Of a DNA stretch of 64,000 nt, positions 18,743 to 28,242 are shown piece by piece. The position numbers were made by a program, and so were the translations under genes. Position 1 is the stretch's first letter; every line of letters starts with the position of its first letter. Below the pieces are notes generated by a model, which saw only the letters and a program-made list of their open reading frames with translations, did no database searches and was not told the DNA's origin. This DNA comes from Pseudoalteromonas undina (GTDB taxonomy: Bacteria > Pseudomonadota > Gammaproteobacteria > Enterobacterales > Alteromonadaceae), in the NCBI RefSeq assembly GCF_000238275.3, contig NZ_AHCF03000003.1:1612001-1676000 (forward strand), in the 5' to 3' direction.

Positions 18743-19522
18743 TTAGCCTTTAGCTGCTAATTTAAATAAAGAGTAAAAGTTATCAGTAGTGGCTTTTGCC
18801 AACTCGTTAAAGCTAATGCCTTTGAGTTCACTAATGTAATAAGCCACGTCTTCAACATGCGCTGGCTGATTAGTTTTACCACGATATGGGACTGGTGCTA
18901 AATAAGGCGAGTCGGTTTCAATAAGCAGTCGATCGAGAGGAATTTGCTTTACTACCTCTTTAAGCTCTACCGCATTTTTAAAGGTCACAATGCCTGAAAT
19001 AGAGATATAAAAGCCCATATCAATGGCTTTTTTGGCCATATCCCAATCTTCGGTGAAACAGTGAAGTACCCCACCGCAATTTTCTGCTTTGTGCTCACGC
19101 ATTAAATTAATGGTATCGGCACGGGCATCACGAGTATGAATAATAAGTGGCTTTTGTAATTCATTAGCTACCTCAATATGGCCAACAAAACTCGCTTGTT
19201 GCACTGCATGGATGTCTTTTGCGTAGTAATAATCGAGCCCAGTTTCGCCAATCGCCACCACTTTGTCGTGTGAGGCTAAATCAATTAATTGCTGTTTGTT
19301 GAGTGCGTCTTTTTGATCGAGCGGATGCACACCACATGACGCAGAAACGTCGTTGTAATGTTTTATTTGCTCTAGCATATTGGGGAACTGATCAAGTGTG
19401 ACGCTTACACATAAAAAATGTTCTACTTTTTTAGCGCGAGCGTTATCAAGTACTTGGTCTAGGTTTAAATCGAGTTTATCAAAATCAAGACGGTCTAAAT
19501 GGCAATGAGAATCTACAATCAA
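18743..19522 (-). CDS. ycfH: TatD-family metal-dependent hydrolase (YcfH type)
   Basis: The 259-residue protein starts MIVDSHCHLDRLDF, the HxH metal site of the TatD family. GETGLDYYY, HTRDAR, LHCFTED and ETDSPYLAPVPYRGK complete the set of metal ligands and catalytic acid. Relatives are metal-dependent deoxyribonucleases or amidohydrolase-like enzymes with roles in DNA repair or fragmentation. Position after tmk-holB-pilZ is the same as for ycfH in enterobacteria and TatD genes in pseudomonads, which supports the YcfH assignment over TatD itself. Confidence 0.92.
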   Translation of the reverse strand: MIVDSHCHLDRLDFDKLDLNLDQVLDNARAKKVEHFLCVSVTLDQFPNMLEQIKHYNDVSASCGVHPLDQKDALNKQQLIDLASHDKVVAIGETGLDYYYAKDIHAVQQASFVGHIEVANELQKPLIIHTRDARADTINLMREHKAENCGGVLHCFTEDWDMAKKAIDMGFYISISGIVTFKNAVELKEVVKQIPLDRLLIETDSPYLAPVPYRGKTNQPAHVEDVAYYISELKGISFNELAKATTDNFYSLFKLAAKG

Positions 19523-19539
19523 AATAAGGCCTGTTTTTA

Positions 19540-19866
19540 CTACATGGTATAAGTTGGATTGCCGGAGTTTAACATAGTCCCCAGCAGTTTTTCGATCTTC
19601 GCGTTTAGATTGGTTTTGTCATCTAAAAAGCTAATGCCGATCCCCGGTGGATTTGAGCTCTGAGCGCCTTGTGGAGTGACCCACGTAACCTTTCCGGTAA
19701 CCACGTCATCTTCTAGCGCATCTGGCAAGGTAACGCGTAAGGCAAGTGAATATCCTGGTTCATAACGCATATTGGTGCGTACAAACAAGCCACCTTTTTT
19801 TAAAAAAGGCATGTAACAGCGATATAGTTCGTCAAGGTCGTCTATGTCTACTAATAGCTCTTGCAT
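19540..19866 (-). CDS. pilZ: Canonical PilZ-domain protein (type IV pilus PilZ)
   Basis: A 108-residue single-domain protein containing YMPFLKKGGLFVRT, then alternating beta strands and GIGISFLDD. The RxxxR c-di-GMP-binding motif is absent, as in the founding Pseudomonas PilZ, which acts in pilus assembly by protein contacts with FimX and PilB. Its position between holB and the tatD-type gene is the same as in Pseudomonas. A role in type IV pilus function is therefore likely; direct c-di-GMP binding is unlikely. Confidence 0.88.
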   Translation of the reverse strand: MQELLVDIDDLDELYRCYMPFLKKGGLFVRTNMRYEPGYSLALRVTLPDALEDDVVTGKVTWVTPQGAQSSNPPGIGISFLDDKTNLNAKIEKLLGTMLNSGNPTYTM

Positions 19867-19878
19867 ATCTAGTCCTTT

Positions 19879-20793
19879 TTATTGGTTACGTAATATGTAC
19901 GCTAGTCGTGATACCGCAAGCGGTAAATTTAGCCCGAGTATTTGTATATTATTCTGTAAAAAATCATTCAGCGCTTGCTGAGCTACTTGGTAAGAGTCAA
20001 AACTCATACCATTTAAAAGCTGTTGTTTAAGCTGCTCACTCAAAAATAAAGTGAAAATACGAACAAGCTCAGGCTGTTTATTTATTATATCGACTAACGC
20101 ATTGAAATTATGGCTTTGTTTAAACTCAGTTGCAAATTTATAAAGCGTATCAATATTTTCTAGCTGATTTTGCTGTTGCCACTGCTTTACTTGTAGTGGT
20201 TGGCTATAAAATAACGACAACCACGGATAATTAGGCACATCTAGAGAGCTAAGCCATTGTTGAGCTAATTGATTATTAGTTACTTTAACCTCGGTTTTAG
20301 CACAACGGCTTAAAATAGTCGCTGGTAACTGCGCCACTTGGCTGGTAGTCAAAATTAAAAACCGGCTATTACTTGGTTCTTCAAGGGTTTTTAATAACGC
20401 ATTAGCCGCTGCGGTGGTCATTTTTTCGCAGTTTTGAATAATCGCTACTTTATTGCCACTTTGAGCCGCGGACTGGTGCATAAAATCGCTTATGCCGCGA
20501 ATATCATCAACACCTATGCTTTGCCCTTCTACTTGGGTAATGCGCTTGTCTGGGTGTGTACCCGCTAAGTTTAATGAACAACTTTTACAGTGCCCACAAG
20601 GTCTTAGTACGCTAGTGGGGCTACTTAACTGTGCTTGCGTATTTTGGCATAACAAACTGTTTGCGAGCTGCTCACTTAGTTCAAACTTACCAACGCCAAT
20701 GGGCCCACACAACAGCTGCGCATGGTGAAAACGCTGCGCTTTATAGCTTTGAGTTAAGCGTTGCTCTACCTCATTAAGCCACGGCAATGCCAT
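19879..20793 (-). CDS. holB: DNA polymerase III subunit delta'
   Basis: The 304-residue protein has the clamp-loader AAA+ fold: a Walker-A-like GPIGVGKFEL near residue 31, a four-cysteine zinc site (CGHCKSC with an upstream LLCQ), the sensor region NCEKMTTAAANALLKTLEEP and ATILSRCAKTEV. Delta' is a structural ATPase-like subunit of the clamp loader that puts the beta clamp on DNA. It lies one base after tmk and 12 bp before pilZ, in the conserved pabC-mltG-tmk-holB order. Confidence 0.95.
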   Translation of the reverse strand: MALPWLNEVEQRLTQSYKAQRFHHAQLLCGPIGVGKFELSEQLANSLLCQNTQAQLSSPTSVLRPCGHCKSCSLNLAGTHPDKRITQVEGQSIGVDDIRGISDFMHQSAAQSGNKVAIIQNCEKMTTAAANALLKTLEEPSNSRFLILTTSQVAQLPATILSRCAKTEVKVTNNQLAQQWLSSLDVPNYPWLSLFYSQPLQVKQWQQQNQLENIDTLYKFATEFKQSHNFNALVDIINKQPELVRIFTLFLSEQLKQQLLNGMSFDSYQVAQQALNDFLQNNIQILGLNLPLAVSRLAYILRNQ

Positions 20794-20794
20794 A

Positions 20795-21421
20795 TTATTT
20801 TAACCCTGAAAAAAATGTGCGTAGTACATTGGTAATATCACGATGTACTTTATCGATGCTTTGGTTGGCATCAACTGTTTTTATGCTGTCATCATCATTT
20901 GCAAGCTCAATGTAACGCATACGGGTGCGCTGGAAAAACTCAATGGCTTCTTGCTCAATTCTATCTAGCTCACCCCGGCCTTTTGCACGTTCAAGGCCAA
21001 TAACAGGGTCAATATCTAGGTAAATGGTTAAATCGGGTTTTAAACCTTTTAACACCATAGACGATAGCGACGCTAACGTGTTTGCACTAATTCCTCGCCC
21101 GCCGCCTTGATACGCCTGTGACGATAAATCGTGACGATCAGCCAATACCCACTGGCCTTGTTCAAGCGCTGGGTTGATCACATTATGCATTAGTTGTGAA
21201 CGCGCGGCATACATAATTAGCAGCTCAGTTTCAAAAGCTATTTCTTCTTGGTGCTCAGCTTTTACTAAAGTACGTAACGATTCAGCCAGTGGGGTTCCAC
21301 CGGGTTCGCGCACATTAATAAAATCAACATGGTGATGATTTAAAAAGTCTTGGCACAGGGCAATGGCGGTAGATTTACCAGCGCCCTCTAGGCCTTCTAT
21401 AACTATAAATTTTGGTTTCAT
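20795..21421 (-). CDS. tmk: Thymidylate kinase
   Basis: From the ATG at 21421 the enzyme is 208 residues (a GTG two codons upstream is possible but less likely). P-loop EGLEGAGKST starts near residue 7, DRHDLSSQAYQGGGRG is the DRY-type substrate loop, and RGELDRIE is the LID region. It phosphorylates dTMP to dTDP with ATP. It lies between mltG (5-bp gap) and holB (1-bp gap). Confidence 0.96.
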   Translation of the reverse strand: MKPKFIVIEGLEGAGKSTAIALCQDFLNHHHVDFINVREPGGTPLAESLRTLVKAEHQEEIAFETELLIMYAARSQLMHNVINPALEQGQWVLADRHDLSSQAYQGGGRGISANTLASLSSMVLKGLKPDLTIYLDIDPVIGLERAKGRGELDRIEQEAIEFFQRTRMRYIELANDDDSIKTVDANQSIDKVHRDITNVLRTFFSGLK

Positions 21422-21426
21422 AAACA

Positions 21427-22413
21427 CTAATTCTTTTTATTTAAAATATACTGGTTAACCGCCGCATTATGTTGTTTTAATGTGGTTGAAAACTGATGAC
21501 TACCATCACCTTTGGCTACAAAGTAAACATACTCGCTTTTGGGCGGATTTACCGCAGCTAAAATAGCTTCTTTGGAAGGCATGGCAATGGGTGTGGGCGG
21601 TAATCCGTTAATACGATAGGTATTATACGGGGTGTAATTTCTTAGGTCTTTACGTTTGATATCGCCGTCAAAATCTTCGCCTAGTCCATATATTACGGTT
21701 GGATCGGTTTGTAAGCGCATATTAGTATTTAAGCGATTTATAAACGCTGAAGCAATTAACGGGCGCTCACTAGCAAGCGCTGTTTCTTTTTCGATAATAG
21801 AGGCCATTATCAGGGCTTCATAGGGGGTATCGTAAGGTAAATCACTTGCCCGTTGCTGCCAAGCATCTGCTAATGTTTGCTGCATCTTTTGCGCTGCGCG
21901 TTTTAATAAACTGCTGGCAGTATCATTGCTATGGTAATGATAGGTATCGGGGAATAACCATCCTTCTAGATGGGTTTGCTTACCTATTATTTGCTCGCCA
22001 AGTTGCTCAAGTTTTAAATCGTTTTGTAAGTGTGTAGAAGTACTCAGGGTATTTAAAACATCCCTAAGTGCTTGGCCTTCAATAATGGTAAAACTAAAAC
22101 TAATTTGCTCGCCTTGATTTATTTTTTTGATGTTATTAAGCACGCTATCTGCGCTTAGCTCGTACAAGCCTGCTTTTAAATCGGTCAAGGTTGGATCGAG
22201 TTTAGCTAATATTTGAAACCGCCAGCAATCCTCTAGCCACTGCTGCTGTTGCCATTGGCGACATAACTTATTAAAACCGGTGCCTTTTTCAACTTTAAAT
22301 TGGGTATTAGTAGCTACCTTTAGTGGCGTTTGAATGGTTGCTTGTAATTGCTGGTAGCCAATCACAGAGCTAAAAAAAGCCAGTAGTAATACTGATAATA
22401 TAACTTTTAACAC
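21427..22413 (-). CDS. mltG: Endolytic murein transglycosylase MltG
   Basis: A 328-residue membrane-anchored protein. Residues 1-20 form an N-terminal transmembrane segment. The YceG-like domain contains EGWLFPDTYHY, MASIIEKETALASERP (with the catalytic glutamate) and LQTDPTVIYGLG. MltG cuts nascent peptidoglycan strands at the membrane and limits their length. The start codon is shared with the stop of pabC (overlap of one base). Length is slightly below the E. coli protein, with all core motifs present. Confidence 0.95.
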   Translation of the reverse strand: MLKVILSVLLLAFFSSVIGYQQLQATIQTPLKVATNTQFKVEKGTGFNKLCRQWQQQQWLEDCWRFQILAKLDPTLTDLKAGLYELSADSVLNNIKKINQGEQISFSFTIIEGQALRDVLNTLSTSTHLQNDLKLEQLGEQIIGKQTHLEGWLFPDTYHYHSNDTASSLLKRAAQKMQQTLADAWQQRASDLPYDTPYEALIMASIIEKETALASERPLIASAFINRLNTNMRLQTDPTVIYGLGEDFDGDIKRKDLRNYTPYNTYRINGLPPTPIAMPSKEAILAAVNPPKSEYVYFVAKGDGSHQFSTTLKQHNAAVNQYILNKKN

Positions 22414-23210
22414 TAAGCCTCCTTGGCTAGTAACTCGTTTAGTAATGATTGGCTGTGCACAATATCAAAATAGTGCTCGCCTATACTTTTTACGGGCACA
22501 ATTTTCATTAAGCTGTTACATAAAAATACGGCGTCTGCTTGGGTAAGGTCATCAACGCTGACAGTTTTAAATTCAACGGCTAATTTATCACATAAAGATT
22601 GTAGAAAAACACCTTTAATACCGCATTCATCTAGCCTTGGGCTAAATACCTTATTATTTTTTATTGCAAAAATATTAGCCGCTGAGGTTTCAATTACATT
22701 GTTGTTGCAATCAAGGACTAACGCATCATCGGTATGCTGAGCTTGCAGGGCATTTTTGATCAATACTTGTTCAAGCCTATTTAAAGTTTTAAGCCCAGCT
22801 AAATGAGGTTGAACGGCCAGCTTAATCGGGCTAATAGCTAAACTAATGCCGGTATCTGGTAAGCTGTTGTAATGTTTTGGATAAGGTAAAACACTCACAA
22901 TAATATTTAAATTACATTCACTTGGTGACGCATAGCCTCGCCCGCCCTCGCCGCGTGTTACCACGATTTTAACAACCGCTTGCGCCTGTGATGCTACTTG
23001 CTGAGTAATGTGCGACTCAAGAGCTGTAAACTCAAGCGCCGGAAACCCTAAACGCTGCGCGCATTCAATCAAGCGTGCTTTGTGATAAGCCCAATGCTCA
23101 ACCTGTCCATCAGTAATAATTGCGGTGGTAAAAAAGCCATCGCCATAGTTTAAGCCCCTATCACGGGTGCTTATGCTACTGGTTTCGTTTGCTGCTATTA
23201 TTGTTTGCAT
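22413..23210 (-). CDS. pabC: Aminodeoxychorismate lyase
   Basis: A 265-residue fold-type IV PLP enzyme. It has RGLNYGDGFFTT at the N-terminus, LKTLNRLEQVL (with the lysine expected for the Schiff base), ETSAANIFAI and GIKGVFLQ. It turns 4-amino-4-deoxychorismate into p-aminobenzoate and pyruvate for folate synthesis. Related branched-chain and D-amino-acid transaminases share the fold, but the position between fabF and mltG marks it as PabC. A terminator separates it from fabF upstream, so it may have its own promoter or rely on read-through. Confidence 0.93.
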   Translation of the reverse strand: MQTIIAANETSSISTRDRGLNYGDGFFTTAIITDGQVEHWAYHKARLIECAQRLGFPALEFTALESHITQQVASQAQAVVKIVVTRGEGGRGYASPSECNLNIIVSVLPYPKHYNSLPDTGISLAISPIKLAVQPHLAGLKTLNRLEQVLIKNALQAQHTDDALVLDCNNNVIETSAANIFAIKNNKVFSPRLDECGIKGVFLQSLCDKLAVEFKTVSVDDLTQADAVFLCNSLMKIVPVKSIGEHYFDIVHSQSLLNELLAKEA

Positions 23211-23227
23211 ATTTTTTTACACATAAA

Positions 23228-23253
23228 AAAACCCAGTTAAACAACTGGGTTCT
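23228..23253 (-). terminator. Terminator after fabF
   Basis: A 9-bp stem AACCCAGTT / AACTGGGTT (23230-23238 with 23243-23251), loop AAAC, followed on the minus strand by a run of T. It lies between fabF and pabC and should attenuate read-through into pabC. Confidence 0.8.
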
Positions 23254-23278
23254 TATTGTCGTTCGTTGTTAAAAAAGA

Positions 23279-24517
23279 TTATACCTTTTTAAACAGTAAC
23301 GAGCCATTAGTACCACCAAACCCAAATGAGTTACACAAAACGTAATCAAGTTTAGCATCACGTGCTGTATGCGGTACGTAATCTAAATCACAGCCTTCGT
23401 CTGGGTTATCTAAGTTAATTGTTGGCGTTACTTTTTGCTCGGTCAACGATAAAATAGACACTATCGACTCAACAGAACCTGCAGCTCCAAGTAAGTGACC
23501 CATCATAGATTTTGATGAACTTACCATTACGTCTTTAGCTGAATCACCAAAAATAGTTTTAACCGCTGACGTTTCTGCTTTGTCACCCGCATGAGTAGAC
23601 GTACCGTGTGCGTTGATGTAGCCAACTTGCTCTGCATTTACTTGCGCATCGTTTAATGCGTTTTCCATTGCCAGAGCTGCACCTGCGCCATCTTCTGGTG
23701 GTGAGGTCATGTGATACGCATCACCACTCATGCCAAAACCAACAAGCTCTGCATAAATTTTAGCGCCACGTGCTTTAGCGTGTTCGTATTCTTCAACAAC
23801 CACCACACCGGCACCATCAGAAAGTACGAAACCATCACGGTCTTTATCCCACGGGCGAGACGCTGCTTGTGGATCGTCATTACGCGTTGAAAGCGCACGT
23901 GCGGCGTTAAAGCCACCCATTCCAATTGGCGTACACGCTTTTTCTGCACCACCGGCAACCATTGCATCGGCATCGCCATAAGCAATCATACGTGCGGCGT
24001 GACCAATGTTGTGCAGGCCTGTAGTACATGCCGTTACAATTGAAATATTAGGACCACGTAAGCCGTGCATTATAGATAAATGACCCGAGATCATATTAAT
24101 AATGGTAGACGGTACATAAAACGGCGATAACTTACGTGGGCCGCTGTTTAATAATTTTACGTGGTTTTCTTCAATAAGGGTTAAGCCACCAATGCCTGAA
24201 CCTACCGCTACACCAATGCGTGATGCGTTTTGTTCAGTAACTTCGAGGCCAGAATTTTGAAAAGCTTGAACACCCGCTGCAATGCCATACTGGATAAATA
24301 AATCCATTTTTTTAGCATCTTTTGGTGACATGTAAGCCGATGCATCAAAATCATTGATTAAACCAGCGAAGTGAGTACCAAATTTTGATGTATCAAAGTG
24401 GGTAATATTTTGAATACCACTTTTAGCATCTAATAAGCCTTGCCAGGTTGATTGAACATCATTGCCTAGCGGCGTCAACATTCCTAAGCCAGTTACGACG
24501 ACACGACGTTTAGCCAC
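23279..24517 (-). CDS. fabF: Beta-ketoacyl-ACP synthase II
   Basis: A 412-residue thiolase-fold condensing enzyme. The nucleophile is Cys164 in [10 protein letters not shown], the two active-site histidines are in [11 protein letters not shown] and [15 protein letters not shown], and the C-terminal loop is [14 protein letters not shown]. It elongates acyl-ACP with malonyl-ACP, and the FabF type controls the temperature-dependent step to cis-vaccenate. It follows acpP, with a palindromic insertion in the 269-bp gap, and is followed by its own terminator. Confidence 0.97.
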   Translation of the reverse strand: MAKRRVVVTGLGMLTPLGNDVQSTWQGLLDAKSGIQNITHFDTSKFGTHFAGLINDFDASAYMSPKDAKKMDLFIQYGIAAGVQAFQNSGLEVTEQNASRIGVAVGSGIGGLTLIEENHVKLLNSGPRKLSPFYVPSTIINMISGHLSIMHGLRGPNISIVTACTTGLHNIGHAARMIAYGDADAMVAGGAEKACTPIGMGGFNAARALSTRNDDPQAASRPWDKDRDGFVLSDGAGVVVVEEYEHAKARGAKIYAELVGFGMSGDAYHMTSPPEDGAGAALAMENALNDAQVNAEQVGYINAHGTSTHAGDKAETSAVKTIFGDSAKDVMVSSSKSMMGHLLGAAGSVESIVSILSLTEQKVTPTINLDNPDEGCDLDYVPHTARDAKLDYVLCNSFGFGGTNGSLLFKKV

Positions 24518-24620
24518 GGTTTGCCTCCAATAAGGAATTATTATTATACCAATTAACTTAGCTCAGTTTATTTCAGCGTTAACGCTGTTGCTAGTTATGT
24601 TATTAGTATTGGGGATGATC

Positions 24621-24744
24621 ATACCCAAGCTACCTCAAAGTGCGAGTCTCAAACCATTAACCAACGCTAAGCAATAACAATTTAATTGCTGATGATGAGT
24701 GAGGGTTTGGAATTGAATCATGTACTTTGAGGTGGTTTGGATAT
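24621..24744. repeat. MITE-like palindromic element between fabF and acpP
   Basis: The ends 24621-24641 and 24724-24744 are inverted repeats matching at 18 of 21 positions (core ACCTCAAAGT / ACTTTGAGGT). Further inverted matches inside (AGCAAT at 24670-24675 with ATTGCT at 24685-24690) let the whole 124 bp fold into a long hairpin. There is no coding capacity. A non-autonomous miniature element is the likely origin; no clear target-site duplication is visible. Confidence 0.6.
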
Positions 24745-24752
24745 AAAGATTA

Positions 24753-24775
24753 AAGGCAGCGAATGCTGCCCTTAA
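24753..24775 (-). terminator. Terminator after acpP
   Basis: On the minus strand GGCAGC / GCTGCC with a four-base loop is followed by TTTAATCTTT. It begins 14 bp after the acpP stop codon. This is a usual arrangement for partial termination between acpP and fabF. Confidence 0.6.
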
Positions 24776-24786
24776 TTTGCGATTAA

Positions 24787-25023
24787 TTACTCAGCGTGAG
24801 CTGTAACGTAATCGATTGCAGATTGTACTGTAGTGATCTTTTCAGCTTCTTCATCTGGGATCTCAGTATCGAACTCTTCTTCAAGAGCCATTACTAATTC
24901 AACAGTATCAAGAGAGTCTGCACCTAGGTCATCAACGAATGAAGCTTCGTTTTTAACTTCTTCTTCTTTAACACCTAGCTGTTCGATGATAATTTTCTTT
25001 ACGCGTTCTTGGATATCGCTCAT
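24787..25023 (-). CDS. acpP: Acyl carrier protein
   Basis: From the ATG at 25023 (AGGAAAG 7 bp upstream) the protein is 78 residues, the family norm; an upstream in-frame ATG at 25050 would overlap the ribosome binding site. It begins [17 protein letters not shown], is strongly acidic, and has the phosphopantetheine site Ser37 in [12 protein letters not shown]. It carries acyl intermediates for fatty-acid, phospholipid and lipid A synthesis. The gene lies between fabG and fabF and appears to have its own promoter. Confidence 0.98.
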   Translation of the reverse strand: MSDIQERVKKIIIEQLGVKEEEVKNEASFVDDLGADSLDTVELVMALEEEFDTEIPDEEAEKITTVQSAIDYVTAHAE

Positions 25024-25074
25024 TCTTCTTTCCTTTATTAAAAACGCCAATGCGTTATTTTCAGATTGCGGCGT

Positions 25075-25103
25075 AGTTTACGTCCGATAATTCTCTGATT
25101 CAA
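25075..25103 (-). promoter_or_regulatory. Candidate acpP promoter
   Basis: On the minus strand TTGAAT (25103-25098) is followed after exactly 17 bp by TAAACT (25080-25075), about 50 bp before the acpP start. The 250-bp gap after fabG fits an independent, strong acpP promoter. Confidence 0.5.
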
Positions 25104-25273
25104 TCTTTTGACCATAAATAATTTGCTGGTCAAACCTCTTGAGTGTTTATTTTATCTTTTATCGCTTATTTTCACAGCGATTTCAAGTATGTTTAAAGCA
25201 AGTTTGCGAAAAATTCAATATTTTTTAGCAAACCCGCATACAATTTGTAGTTTATTTAATTCGCATTGCGAAC

Positions 25274-26020
25274 TTAAACCATGTACATCGCACCATTTAC
25301 ATGCAAAGTTTCACCTGATACATACGCAGCGGCGTCAGATGCTAAATAACATACTGCAGCTGCAATCTCATCTGGCTGACCTAAACGACCCGCAGGTACG
25401 TTTGCAAGCGTTGCTGCTTTTTGCTCATCTGTCAAATCATCGGTCATGTCTGTTTGAATAAAACCAGGTGCTACCACGTTTACAGTAATACCACGAGAAG
25501 CTACTTCACGCGCTAGTGACTTAGAAAAACCGATAACACCCGCTTTAGCTGCTGCATAGTTGGCTTGACCAGCATTACCCATAGTACCCACTACAGAGCC
25601 GATATTGATGATACGGCCGTTCTTTTTCTTCATCATTGGGCGAAGTACGGCCTTAGATAAACGGAAGATAGAACTTAAGTTGGTATCGATAATATCGTCC
25701 CACTCATTTTCTTTCATGCGCATCAATAAATTATCGCGCGTAATACCTGCATTATTTACTAATACATCAATATCACCTAAATCGGCTTTAATTGCCGCTA
25801 ATGTCGCCTCAATCGATGCAGGATCAGTTACGTTTAACGCATAGCCCTTACCGTTATCACCTAAGTAGTCACTAATTTTAGCTGCACCCGACTCGCTTGT
25901 TGCTGTGCCCGCTACTTTTGCACCTTGTGCTACTAATGTGTTTGCAATGGCCTTACCAATACCACGGCTAGCGCCAGTGATCAGGACAACTTTGCCCTCT
26001 AAAGAAAATAAATTACTCAT
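25274..26020 (-). CDS. fabG: 3-oxoacyl-ACP reductase
   Basis: A 248-residue short-chain dehydrogenase. It has the NADP-binding TGASRGIGKAIA near residue 15, NNAGITRDNLLMRM, the catalytic Ser in NIGSVVG, Tyr and Lys in YAAAKAG, and the C-terminal SGETLHVNGAMYMV. It reduces beta-ketoacyl-ACP in each elongation cycle. It lies 11 bp after fabD. Length and motifs are those of E. coli FabG. Confidence 0.97.
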   Translation of the reverse strand: MSNLFSLEGKVVLITGASRGIGKAIANTLVAQGAKVAGTATSESGAAKISDYLGDNGKGYALNVTDPASIEATLAAIKADLGDIDVLVNNAGITRDNLLMRMKENEWDDIIDTNLSSIFRLSKAVLRPMMKKKNGRIINIGSVVGTMGNAGQANYAAAKAGVIGFSKSLAREVASRGITVNVVAPGFIQTDMTDDLTDEQKAATLANVPAGRLGQPDEIAAAVCYLASDAAAYVSGETLHVNGAMYMV

Positions 26021-26031
26021 TTTATATACTC

Positions 26032-26958
26032 TTATTTAACTGAATCGATTGATGCAAGGTCGTTAACTGAACCACACACCATCGCTTTATCAATACGTTT
26101 TGCAAGCCCGGTTAGTACTTTACCAGGACCAAATTCATAACTTTGCGTTACACCTTGTGCAACCAGTGCTTGTACCGTTTCGGTCCAACGTACTGGACTA
26201 TATAACTGGCGTACTAATGCCTCTTTAATTGCATCAGCTGAACCTTCTGCTTTTACATCAACATTATTGATTACATCACACTTAGGTGTATTAAATGTTA
26301 AAGCAGCTAAATCGGTGGCTAATTTCTCAGCAGCTGGTTTCATTAGTTCACAATGTGACGGTACGCTTACCGATAATGGCAGTGCACGTTTTGCTCCGGC
26401 TTCTTTACAAGCAACAGAGGCTCTATCAACTGCATCTTTATGACCGGCAATAACCACTTGCCCTGGCGAGTTATAGTTTACTGGAGAAACCACTTCACCT
26501 TGTGCCGCTGCTGCACAAGCGGCTTTAATTTCATCGTCGCCTAAACCAATGATTGCGGCCATAGAACCTACACCAGCAGGTACGGCTTCTTGCATGTATA
26601 AACCGCGATTTTCAACCAGTTTTACGGCTTCGCTTAAACTGATCACATCGCTACATACTAAAGCTGAATACTCACCCAAGCTGTGACCTGCCATAACGAC
26701 GTCTGCATCTGGGTTTGCAGCTAACCAATGACGATAAATAGCCACGCTTGCGGTTAATAGTGCAGGCTGAGTACGGTGTGTTTGATTTAGTTTTTCTTCT
26801 GGACCGTTAAGTACAAGGTCTGCTAGGTCGTAACCAAGTGCGGTTGAAGCTTCTGCAAATGTAGCTTTTACTATGTCAGAACTCGCTAGTAGCTCTTGTA
26901 ACATACCCACAGTTTGCGAGCCTTGACCTGGAAAAAGAAGTGCAATTTTTTGTGCCAT
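26032..26958 (-). CDS. fabD: Malonyl-CoA:ACP transacylase
   Basis: A 308-residue enzyme. It starts with the FPGQGSQTVGM loop, has the nucleophilic serine in AGHSLGEYSALV, the active-site arginine region in LYMQEAVPAG, and the catalytic histidine in SVSVPSHCELM. It moves malonyl groups from CoA to ACP, committing them to fatty-acid synthesis. It directly follows plsX (55-bp gap); the fabH gene usually found between them in enterobacteria is absent. Confidence 0.97.
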   Translation of the reverse strand: MAQKIALLFPGQGSQTVGMLQELLASSDIVKATFAEASTALGYDLADLVLNGPEEKLNQTHRTQPALLTASVAIYRHWLAANPDADVVMAGHSLGEYSALVCSDVISLSEAVKLVENRGLYMQEAVPAGVGSMAAIIGLGDDEIKAACAAAAQGEVVSPVNYNSPGQVVIAGHKDAVDRASVACKEAGAKRALPLSVSVPSHCELMKPAAEKLATDLAALTFNTPKCDVINNVDVKAEGSADAIKEALVRQLYSPVRWTETVQALVAQGVTQSYEFGPGKVLTGLAKRIDKAMVCGSVNDLASIDSVK

Positions 26959-27013
26959 AATTTGCTCTTTTAATTAAACAAAATAAATAATTTATAACAC
27001 GGCACGTTAACTG

Positions 27014-28051
27014 TTATTCAACCGCCGTGTCTTTAGAATGTGTTTTTTCGAAAATAGCAGCTATTTTATCTGGAAGTTGACGTTCTACTTCTTTCACTGC
27101 TTCGTCGATTGCGGCATGAAATGCTTTAGCTGAGGCATTTCCATGGCTTTTAACAACAATACCGCGCAATCCTACCAGAGAAGCGCCGTTATACTGGTCG
27201 GGGTTCACTCTTTTATAGAGTTTTTTTATGATTGGCGCCAACATAAACGCCATACACTTGTAAACGACGTGCTTTTCGAGGGCACGGGTAAACTTTTTCA
27301 TGATAAGTTTAGCAATGCCTTCACAGGTTTTAAGTGCAACATTGCCAACAAAACCTTCACAGACAATAACATCAGCCTTGCCAGAAAAAATATCGCTGCC
27401 TTCACTGTAACCAATATAATTAATCAGCTCGCTTTGTTGCATTAATTGTGCGGCTTGCTTAATTTCTTCGTGGCCTTTTATATCTTCAGCACCAATATTC
27501 AATAAACTCACTTTAGGGTTATCGCAGCCAAGTGCTTGACCTGCAACCACAGAGCCCATAATGCCAAACTGATACAACATTTGTGCATCACAATGCACGT
27601 TGGCGCCTAAATCGAGTAAGTAAACGGGGTTTTTACGTTCAGTAGGTACAGCAGAGATAAGTGCGGGACGTTTCACCCCTGGAAGCATTTTTAATACGTA
27701 ATGCGCCATAAAAAATAGCGCCCCTGTATTGCCAGAGCTAACACAGGCTTGCGCTTCACCCGATTTAACTAAATCAAGGGCAACTCGCATGGAGGAATCT
27801 TTTTTTGAGCGTACAGCAACAGCGGGTTCGCAGGCATTGGTAACAACGTCGTTACAATGGCGAATAATTAATCTAGGATGAGAAAGTGAATCGAGTGATT
27901 CTAATTGTTTAGCTATTACTTGCTCGTTGCCACATAAAATGAGTTTTAAGTTGGCATTAGCATTTACCGCACGAACGGCTGCGGGGATAGATGAACGGGG
28001 GCCGTAATCGCCCCCCATCATATCTAACGCTATGGTTAGATTAGTCAGCAT
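27014..28051 (-). CDS. plsX: Phosphate acyltransferase PlsX
   Basis: A 345-residue protein with the family start [12 protein letters not shown], then [31 protein letters not shown] and [15 protein letters not shown]. PlsX converts acyl-ACP to acyl-phosphate, the donor for PlsY in glycerophospholipid synthesis; it is a peripheral membrane protein. It lies 11 bp after rpmF, in the common rpmF-plsX-fab order. Confidence 0.97.
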   Translation of the reverse strand: MLTNLTIALDMMGGDYGPRSSIPAAVRAVNANANLKLILCGNEQVIAKQLESLDSLSHPRLIIRHCNDVVTNACEPAVAVRSKKDSSMRVALDLVKSGEAQACVSSGNTGALFFMAHYVLKMLPGVKRPALISAVPTERKNPVYLLDLGANVHCDAQMLYQFGIMGSVVAGQALGCDNPKVSLLNIGAEDIKGHEEIKQAAQLMQQSELINYIGYSEGSDIFSGKADVIVCEGFVGNVALKTCEGIAKLIMKKFTRALEKHVVYKCMAFMLAPIIKKLYKRVNPDQYNGASLVGLRGIVVKSHGNASAKAFHAAIDEAVKEVERQLPDKIAAIFEKTHSKDTAVE

Positions 28052-28062
28052 ATAGCAATCTC

Positions 28063-28233
28063 TTAGTTAGAAATTACTTGAACGCCTTTGTAGTAACCAT
28101 CTGCAGTCACATGGTGACGACGATGAGTCTCACCAGATGTTTGGTCTACAGTTAAAGTTGGACCACTGATCGCATCGTGTGAACGGCGCATGCCGCGTCT
28201 TGCACGAGACTTTTTGCTTTTTTGTACAGCCAT
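28063..28233 (-). CDS. rpmF: 50S ribosomal protein L32
   Basis: A 56-residue basic protein, [20 protein letters not shown] at the start, then [22 protein letters not shown]. This is the proteobacterial L32 pattern, with histidines in place of the zinc-binding cysteines of other phyla. ATG at 28233 is preceded by an AGGAGA ribosome site; the stop is TAA at 28063-28065. It lies between yceD and plsX, the standard operon linking ribosome and membrane synthesis. Confidence 0.97.
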   Translation of the reverse strand: MAVQKSKKSRARRGMRRSHDAISGPTLTVDQTSGETHRRHHVTADGYYKGVQVISN

Positions 28234-28242
28234 AGTCTTCTC

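Noticed and set aside
25108..25461. 117-codon plus-strand frame between acpP and fabG
   Set aside because: More than half of it is antisense to fabG and the rest covers the acpP promoter region; composition is not protein-like.
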